The notes under the pieces were generated by a model. It was not told the origin of the DNA, did not search any database, and saw only the letters and a program-made list of their open reading frames with translations. Source: Jeotgalicoccus sp036782755 (GTDB lineage Bacteria > Bacillota > Bacilli > Staphylococcales > Salinicoccaceae). Taken from it: a stretch of DNA of 19,328 bases. Positions 15,098 to 19,328 of this stretch are shown one piece after another. The translations under genes and the position numbers were made by a program. The stretch covers positions 1 to 19,328 of the forward strand of contig DAIPYL010000028.1 in assembly GCA_036782755.1 (NCBI GenBank). Direction: 5' to 3'. Position 1 is the first letter of the stretch; every line of letters begins with the position of its first letter.

Positions 15098-15145
15098 TAA
15101 GCGGGTAAACTGATAATATATGAGTAATACATAGGTAGAAATTGG

Positions 15146-16717
15146 GTGCATATCTTGAGCGAGGAAAACAATGACAAGAACGTTCAGCCGAAACTCCGGT
15201 CCGTTCAAATGAATATATTCTGGTTTATCGTCATTATTTTAACGACGATTATAGCCAGTGTGGTAATAACAGCAATTTCAATATCAAATAACCAGGAACG
15301 TGCAGTTAACGTCGGAACGGATACACGTACCGAATTTGCGAAACTCTACAGCGTTTATGATACGCTCACTGAAAACTACTACGAGGACGTCGATTCAGAC
15401 GCACTGATTGAATCTTCGATTGAAGGTATGGTCGAAGGACTTGAAGACCCGTACAGCGAATACATGAATATCGACGAAACAAATGAATTCGAAGAGAGTA
15501 TTACAGGGGACTTTGAAGGCATCGGTGCCGAAGTCATGCAGGAAGGCAGCAAGATTATTATTTCCAGTCCGATGAAAGGCTCGCCTGCAGAACAAGCCGG
15601 CATTGAACCGGGCGACCAAATTCTTGCAGTTGACGGCGAATCACTGGAAGGCATGACGACGACGGAAGCAGTACAGCTGATTCGCGGTGAGAAGGGCACT
15701 GACGTAGTCTTAACAATTCAGCGCGGCGGCGGCAGTCCGACTGATATTACAATTACACGTGACACGATTCATATCGACAGTGTGACATATGAAAAAGTCG
15801 ACGGTGTCGGACATATCAGCGTCAACAGATTCCAGCAGGGAACAACTGACGAGTTCAGCAAGTTTATCGATCAGGCTGCCGAAGACGATGTTAAAGAGCT
15901 TATCGTCGACTTCCGCTACAATCCGGGCGGTCTGTTAAACGAAGCAGTCACACTGATTAATCAGTTTATCGAACCGGGCACTGCAGCACTGTATCTTGAA
16001 GATAATACAGGCAGCCAGCAGGAAATTGTAACTGAAAGTGAGAAAAACCCGAATACCGAATCATTCGACGAAGTGTACATCTTAATTAACGAAGGCTCTG
16101 CAAGTGCCTCAGAAGTATTCACAGGCGCACTCGATGATTTAACAGATGTCACTATCGCAGGTACAACTTCATTCGGTAAAGGTGTTGTACAGCGCACAAA
16201 TGAGTTTAAAGACAACTCGATGCTGAAATACACGAACACTAAATGGCTGACACCTGATAAGACGTGGGTGCAGGACACAGGAATCACACCAGACATTGAA
16301 CTGATTAATCCGGATTACTACCGCATCGAACTGCTGGCTGAAGACGAAGTCTTCGCAGAAGGCCAGACGAACGAAAAAGTACTGTCTATTAAAGTCGCAC
16401 TCGACGAGCTCGGCTACGATATTACGACGTTCGACGATAACTTTGATGCCGAGCTGACTCAGGCCGTGATGGCTTATCAAACGGATGAAAATCTCGAAGC
16501 TGACGGTATCGTTACAGGCGAAACGACGACAGGTATTCTGTCCGATATCCGCGAACAGATTAACTCAAACGATGCGCAGCTGGATTATCTAATCGATTAT
16601 ATTAACGGTGACATGTCAATTATGGAAATTGAACAGCAAGCACGCGATAATGCACCGCATATTCCGCCGGTCACTGAAGATGAACAGAATTTAAATGATG
16701 ACGAAGAAGAAGAGTAA
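15146..16717 (+). CDS. ctpA: S41 carboxyl-terminal processing protease (CtpA type)
   Basis: Membrane-anchored serine protease of about 520 residues. In order: cytoplasmic tail, membrane span at about residues 24-46, an S41 N-terminal helical region, a PDZ domain (about 110-195, with GSPAEQAGIEPGDQILAVDG), the S41 catalytic domain, and a C-terminal peptidoglycan-binding-like domain (about 408-475). The catalytic Ser320 (GSASASE), Lys345 (SFGKG) and Gln349 have the same spacing as in Bacillus CtpB. S. aureus CtpA affects cell-wall stability. The start is uncertain: GTG 15146 (AGGT about nine bases upstream) or TTG 15155 (GGGTG six bases upstream). It has its own terminator, so it is probably a single-gene unit. 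Confidence 0.93.
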   Translation: MHILSEENNDKNVQPKLRSVQMNIFWFIVIILTTIIASVVITAISISNNQERAVNVGTDTRTEFAKLYSVYDTLTENYYEDVDSDALIESSIEGMVEGLEDPYSEYMNIDETNEFEESITGDFEGIGAEVMQEGSKIIISSPMKGSPAEQAGIEPGDQILAVDGESLEGMTTTEAVQLIRGEKGTDVVLTIQRGGGSPTDITITRDTIHIDSVTYEKVDGVGHISVNRFQQGTTDEFSKFIDQAAEDDVKELIVDFRYNPGGLLNEAVTLINQFIEPGTAALYLEDNTGSQQEIVTESEKNPNTESFDEVYILINEGSASASEVFTGALDDLTDVTIAGTTSFGKGVVQRTNEFKDNSMLKYTNTKWLTPDKTWVQDTGITPDIELINPDYYRIELLAEDEVFAEGQTNEKVLSIKVALDELGYDITTFDDNFDAELTQAVMAYQTDENLEADGIVTGETTTGILSDIREQINSNDAQLDYLIDYINGDMSIMEIEQQARDNAPHIPPVTEDEQNLNDDEEEE

Positions 16718-16723
16718 GACATC

Positions 16724-16760
16724 AAATTCCGTACAGAATGCCTTTGTACGGAATTTTTTG
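16724..16760 (+). terminator. Rho-independent terminator of ctpA
   Basis: A 12-bp stem AAATTCCGTACA (16724-16735) / TGTACGGAATTT (16745-16756) has a 9-nt loop and ends in T6. It starts six bases after the ctpA stop. Confidence 0.93.
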
Positions 16761-16763
16761 TTG

Positions 16764-16794
16764 TAGACAATTTGTAAATAGTTTAAAGTAAAGT
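16764..16794 (+). promoter_or_regulatory. Possible murG promoter
   Basis: TAGACA (16764-16769) differs from the -35 consensus at one base. The best -10, TAAAGT (16789-16794), is 19 bp away, which is long. It lies between the ctpA terminator and the murG SD, where a promoter is required. Confidence 0.3.
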
Positions 16795-16818
16795 CACTAA
16801 GTATTATGGAGGGCGCTT

Positions 16819-17895
16819 ATGGTTTCAGAAAATAAAAAAGTCATGCTGACAGGCGGCGGTACAGTCGGCCATGTTATGCTGAACAAACTTCTAATTCCTG
16901 AATTTCAGAATAAAAATATTGAACCGCATTATATCGGTTCGAAAAAAGGTATTGAGAAAGATATTATTTCGGAGATGAATATTCCATATCATGAAATTTC
17001 GAGCGGCAAGCTGCGCCGTTATTTATCGTTTGAAAATTTAAAGGATATTTTCAAAGTGGTTAAAGGCGTCCTTGACGCAAAGAAAATTTTAAAACGCGAG
17101 AAACCGTTATTCGTCTTTTCAAAAGGCGGTTTCGTGTCGGTACCGGTTGTACTCGCTGCAGCTGCAACAGATGTGCCGGTATACATTCACGAGTCGGACC
17201 TGACTCCGGGTCTTGCGAACCGCATTGCGAGCAAGTTCGCAACGAAAGTATTCACGACTTTTGAAGCAACGGCGGAAAAATTCACCGATGCTAAAGCCGA
17301 ATACCTTGGTCCGGTTATTCGGCCCGAGCTGCTGGAAGGGACACATGAGGCAGGGTACGCGTTAACAGGATTTAATTCCGGCAGACCTGTACTGATTGTT
17401 ATGGGCGGGTCACTTGGTGCGAAGAAAATTAACGAGTTTGTTCACGACAACATCGATACGCTGACAGAAAAGTATCAGATTATCCACTTAACAGGGAAGG
17501 GCAACGTGAACAAAAGAATCAGGAGTGCCGGTTACAAGCAATTTGAATTCGTCGGCGACGAGCTTGCAGATTTGCTTGCAATCAGCGATATCGTTCTTTC
17601 ACGCAGCGGCTCGAATGCTATATTTGAACTGCTCCTGGCTAAGAAACCGATGATTTTAATTCCGCTCGGACTCGATCAGAGCCGCGGCGATCAGATTCAA
17701 AACGCTAAACACTTTAAAAAGCAGGGTTATGCCGAAGTGCTTAAAGAAGAAGACTTAAACCTTGAAAACTTATATGAGAAACTCGATTACATCGAGACGA
17801 ATTACAATGACATCACGTATAAAATGACACAGTTTAAACACGGATTTAACCCGGGCGAACTTGCCGGCAAACTGATTGAGGAGGCGTCTGAGTGA
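16819..17895 (+). CDS. murG: UDP-GlcNAc:lipid I N-acetylglucosaminyltransferase MurG
   Basis: Cytoplasmic-face glycosyltransferase that turns lipid I into lipid II. The 358-residue GT-B protein has the N-terminal loop TGGGTVGHV (residues 11-19), SSGKLRRYLS, FSKGGFVSVPVV and HESDLTPGLANR. The C-terminal donor site contains VMGGSLGAKKIN, LTGKG, SRSGSNAIFELL and PLGLDQSRGDQIQNA. The GTVGH variant, in place of GTGGH, is the staphylococcal form. SD GGAGGG precedes ATG 16819. Its TGA overlaps the GTG of the PAP2 gene, so a wall-precursor enzyme and a membrane phosphatase are coupled. Confidence 0.97.
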   Translation: MVSENKKVMLTGGGTVGHVMLNKLLIPEFQNKNIEPHYIGSKKGIEKDIISEMNIPYHEISSGKLRRYLSFENLKDIFKVVKGVLDAKKILKREKPLFVFSKGGFVSVPVVLAAAATDVPVYIHESDLTPGLANRIASKFATKVFTTFEATAEKFTDAKAEYLGPVIRPELLEGTHEAGYALTGFNSGRPVLIVMGGSLGAKKINEFVHDNIDTLTEKYQIIHLTGKGNVNKRIRSAGYKQFEFVGDELADLLAISDIVLSRSGSNAIFELLLAKKPMILIPLGLDQSRGDQIQNAKHFKKQGYAEVLKEEDLNLENLYEKLDYIETNYNDITYKMTQFKHGFNPGELAGKLIEEASE

Positions 17896-18515
17896 GCAGA
17901 AGCAAGAAGATGTCTTTATTTCTCGTCTTCACTTTAATATTCGGCGTTATCGCTATATTCCATGAGTCGAGACTCGGGCGCTGGATTGACCGTGAAGTCT
18001 ATGAATTTATATATGCATCCGAAAGCTTTATCACGACAGCGCTGATGCTCGGCTTTACACAGCTCGGCGAAGTACTGTCGATGATTGTGATGTCACTGAT
18101 TCTGATTTCAATTCTGATGCTGTACAAATTAAAAATTCATACTTTATTTATTTTAATTTCAATGATCGCATCAAGTATTTTAATTCCGGTCCTAAAAAAC
18201 TCATTCGACCGCGAGCGTCCATCTATGCTCCGCCTGATTGAAATTTCAGGATTCAGTTTCCCGAGCGGGCACGCAATGGGCTCGACGATATTCTTCGGGT
18301 CGCTCGGGACGATAATTAAACATACAGATTTAAATAATAAAGCACTCTTAATGACGGTCTGCGCAACGTTTATTCTGATGATTTCATCATCGCGCGTATA
18401 CCTTGGCGTACACTACCCGACAGACGTGCTGGCAGGTGTTGTTATCGGCCTTGCGGTCGTTGTTGGAACAAGTGCGCTGCTCCATAAAAAGCTCAGAAAA
18501 CCAAGCTTCGTTTAA
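17892..18515 (+). CDS. PAP2-family membrane phosphatase
   Basis: Integral membrane lipid phosphatase of 207 residues with several hydrophobic segments. The three PAP2 motifs are intact: KNSFDRERP (Lys102, Arg109, Pro110), PSGH (Ser125, His127) and SRVYLGVHYPTD (Arg168, His174, Asp178). Family members dephosphorylate phosphatidylglycerophosphate, phosphatidate or undecaprenyl pyrophosphate. Coupling to murG (GTGA overlap, SD GAGGAGG inside murG) makes undecaprenyl pyrophosphate recycling an attractive guess, but sequence alone does not decide the substrate. The start is GTG 17892. No terminator is seen before the acetyltransferase gene. Confidence 0.9.
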   Translation: MSRSKKMSLFLVFTLIFGVIAIFHESRLGRWIDREVYEFIYASESFITTALMLGFTQLGEVLSMIVMSLILISILMLYKLKIHTLFILISMIASSILIPVLKNSFDRERPSMLRLIEISGFSFPSGHAMGSTIFFGSLGTIIKHTDLNNKALLMTVCATFILMISSSRVYLGVHYPTDVLAGVVIGLAVVVGTSALLHKKLRKPSFV

Positions 18516-18541
18516 AAGAATTGCTTCTTCAAATATTATCA

Positions 18542-18570
18542 TTGCTTAAAGTATTCCAAGGAATTATAAT
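18542..18570 (+). promoter_or_regulatory. Probable promoter of the GNAT gene
   Basis: TATAAT at 18565-18570 is a perfect -10 box, and TTGCTT at 18542-18547 gives a -35 with an exact 17-bp spacer. The predicted start is near 18577, with the ATG at 18610. Confidence 0.55.
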
Positions 18571-18609
18571 GAGATTACTTTGGGTGAAATTAAGACGGCA
18601 GGTGATAAT

Positions 18610-19230
18610 ATGGCAATAAATTTATATGAAAACATTACGCTTGAAAATGACAGAATTCGACTCGTGCCCATGCAGTTAAGCCACGCCGCAGAACTTCAGT
18701 CTATTAATCATGACAGTATTTGGACCTATATGCTTTTTCAGGCAACAACAGAAGATGCAATGAGCGATTGGATTCAAAGTGCCATCGAACTCCGCAACCA
18801 GCTGAAATCGATACCGTTTGTTGTCGTATTAAAGTCAACGGGCGAAGTTGTCGGTGCAACGCGCATTCAGCATATCGACTACGAACGCCAGAGCTGCGAA
18901 ATCGGCGCCTCATGGTTCGGCACAAAAGCACAGCGCACATTCATTAACTCAGACAGCAAATTTCTGCTGCTTGAATACTGCTTCGAAGTGTTAAAGCTCA
19001 TGCGCGTACAGGTCCGCGCCGACGAACGCAATGAACGCAGCAACAAGGCAATCGAAAGAATCGGCTTTACTAAAGAAGGCGTGATCCGTAAAGAACGCGC
19101 ACTTCACGGCGTCCCGCGCAATTTAATAATCTATTCAATCATCGATGATGAATGGCCCGAAGTAAAAACGAATCTTCTTATTAAACAGCAAAGCTATATG
19201 ATGGACACACCAAATACTATTGTAAGTTAA
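18610..19230 (+). CDS. GNAT N-acetyltransferase (RimJ/RimL-like)
   Basis: Acetyl-CoA-dependent acetyltransferase of 206 residues. It has the RimL-type opening LENDRIRLVPMQLSHAAEL, VVGATRIQHID, the EIGASWFGTKAQRTFINSDSK strand-loop around the CoA site, and the C-terminal RADERNERSNKAIERIGFTKEG. This branch acetylates protein N-termini, small amines or antibiotics; the substrate here cannot be told. A GNAT gene near murG also occurs in staphylococci. The frame is open from TTG 18580, but ATG 18610 has the better SD (AGGTGAT, 18600-18606) and matches the family N-terminus. Confidence 0.88.
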   Translation: MAINLYENITLENDRIRLVPMQLSHAAELQSINHDSIWTYMLFQATTEDAMSDWIQSAIELRNQLKSIPFVVVLKSTGEVVGATRIQHIDYERQSCEIGASWFGTKAQRTFINSDSKFLLLEYCFEVLKLMRVQVRADERNERSNKAIERIGFTKEGVIRKERALHGVPRNLIIYSIIDDEWPEVKTNLLIKQQSYMMDTPNTIVS

Positions 19231-19254
19231 TGATATAAATAATATTAGTTTGAT

Positions 19255-19295
19255 AAAGACCGGCGGTTCCTTGTGAGGGGCTGCCGGTTTTTTTG
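19255..19295 (+). terminator. Rho-independent terminator after the GNAT gene
   Basis: ACCGGC (19259-19264) pairs with GCCGGT (19283-19288) around an 18-nt loop, followed by a T7 run. A-rich sequence before the stem could extend it and give some activity on the other strand. Confidence 0.85.
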
Positions 19296-19328
19296 TTTTT
19301 TGGGTCGGGTTGTGGGGCGAGGTTGCGG

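Noticed and set aside
19231..19328. A minus-strand gene end reading leftward from the right edge
   Set aside because: Two minus frames are open at the edge, but only for about 75-110 bases. They pass through a clear terminator, and their composition (runs of P, K, R, Q) does not resemble a protein terminus.
1..19328. Phage, insertion sequence, CRISPR or toxin-antitoxin island
   Set aside because: All large frames belong to core Firmicute families in largely conserved order, and no transposase, integrase, terminal inverted repeats or repeat-spacer array were seen.

Overview
This window looks like the core chromosome of a Firmicute of the family Staphylococcaceae. It is probably not Staphylococcus itself but a relative such as Jeotgalicoccus, Nosocomiicoccus or Salinicoccus; the genus is an inference. 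The evidence is the gene order (pbp2-recU / yppE-ypsA-gpsB-rnpB-ypsC, and thyA-dfrA-ypmS-msrA-msrB-yozE), a type-B RNase P RNA, the staphylococcal MurG nucleotide motif GGGTVGHV, and strong Shine-Dalgarno sites with many TTG and GTG starts. I see no mobile element, CRISPR array, tRNA or rRNA.

Layout. (1) Bases 1-1500, minus strand: recU followed by the 5' part of pbp2, which runs off the left edge. (2) Bases 1596-3284, plus strand: yppE, ypsA, gpsB, then rnpB with its own terminator. (3) Bases 3299-10965: a long plus-strand run of ypsC (RNA methyltransferase), a tandem dynamin (DynA type), a 5'-3' exonuclease, an RNase HI-like protein, a 56-residue zinc-finger protein, cvfC and a bacilliredoxin, closed by a terminator. 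(4) Bases 10978-11049, minus strand: a possible 23-residue membrane peptide. (5) Bases 11135-15097: thyA, dfrA, ypmS, msrA, msrB, yozE, deoD and a terminator. (6) Bases 15146-16760: a CtpA-type S41 protease and terminator. (7) Bases 16819-19300: murG, a PAP2 phosphatase and a GNAT acetyltransferase, with a terminator near the right edge.

Themes. PBP2, GpsB, MurG, CtpA and perhaps the PAP2 phosphatase act in envelope growth and division. RecU, the exonuclease, the RNase HI-like protein, ThyA, DHFR and DeoD serve DNA repair and nucleotide supply. Bacilliredoxin, MsrA and MsrB repair oxidised thiols and methionines. DynA acts at membranes.

The best candidate for something undescribed is in cvfC. 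The family is normally one polypeptide with an Nfu N-terminal domain plus HEAT repeats, but here it lies in two frames. The join has a correctly phased A_AAA_AAA heptamer, a 6-nt spacer containing the zero-frame stop, a perfect 8-bp stem, and an SD-like element 11 nt upstream. A -1 slip gives a 370-residue protein of family length. This is what a programmed -1 frameshift would look like, but a true mutation or a homopolymer (A7/A8) sequencing error must be excluded.
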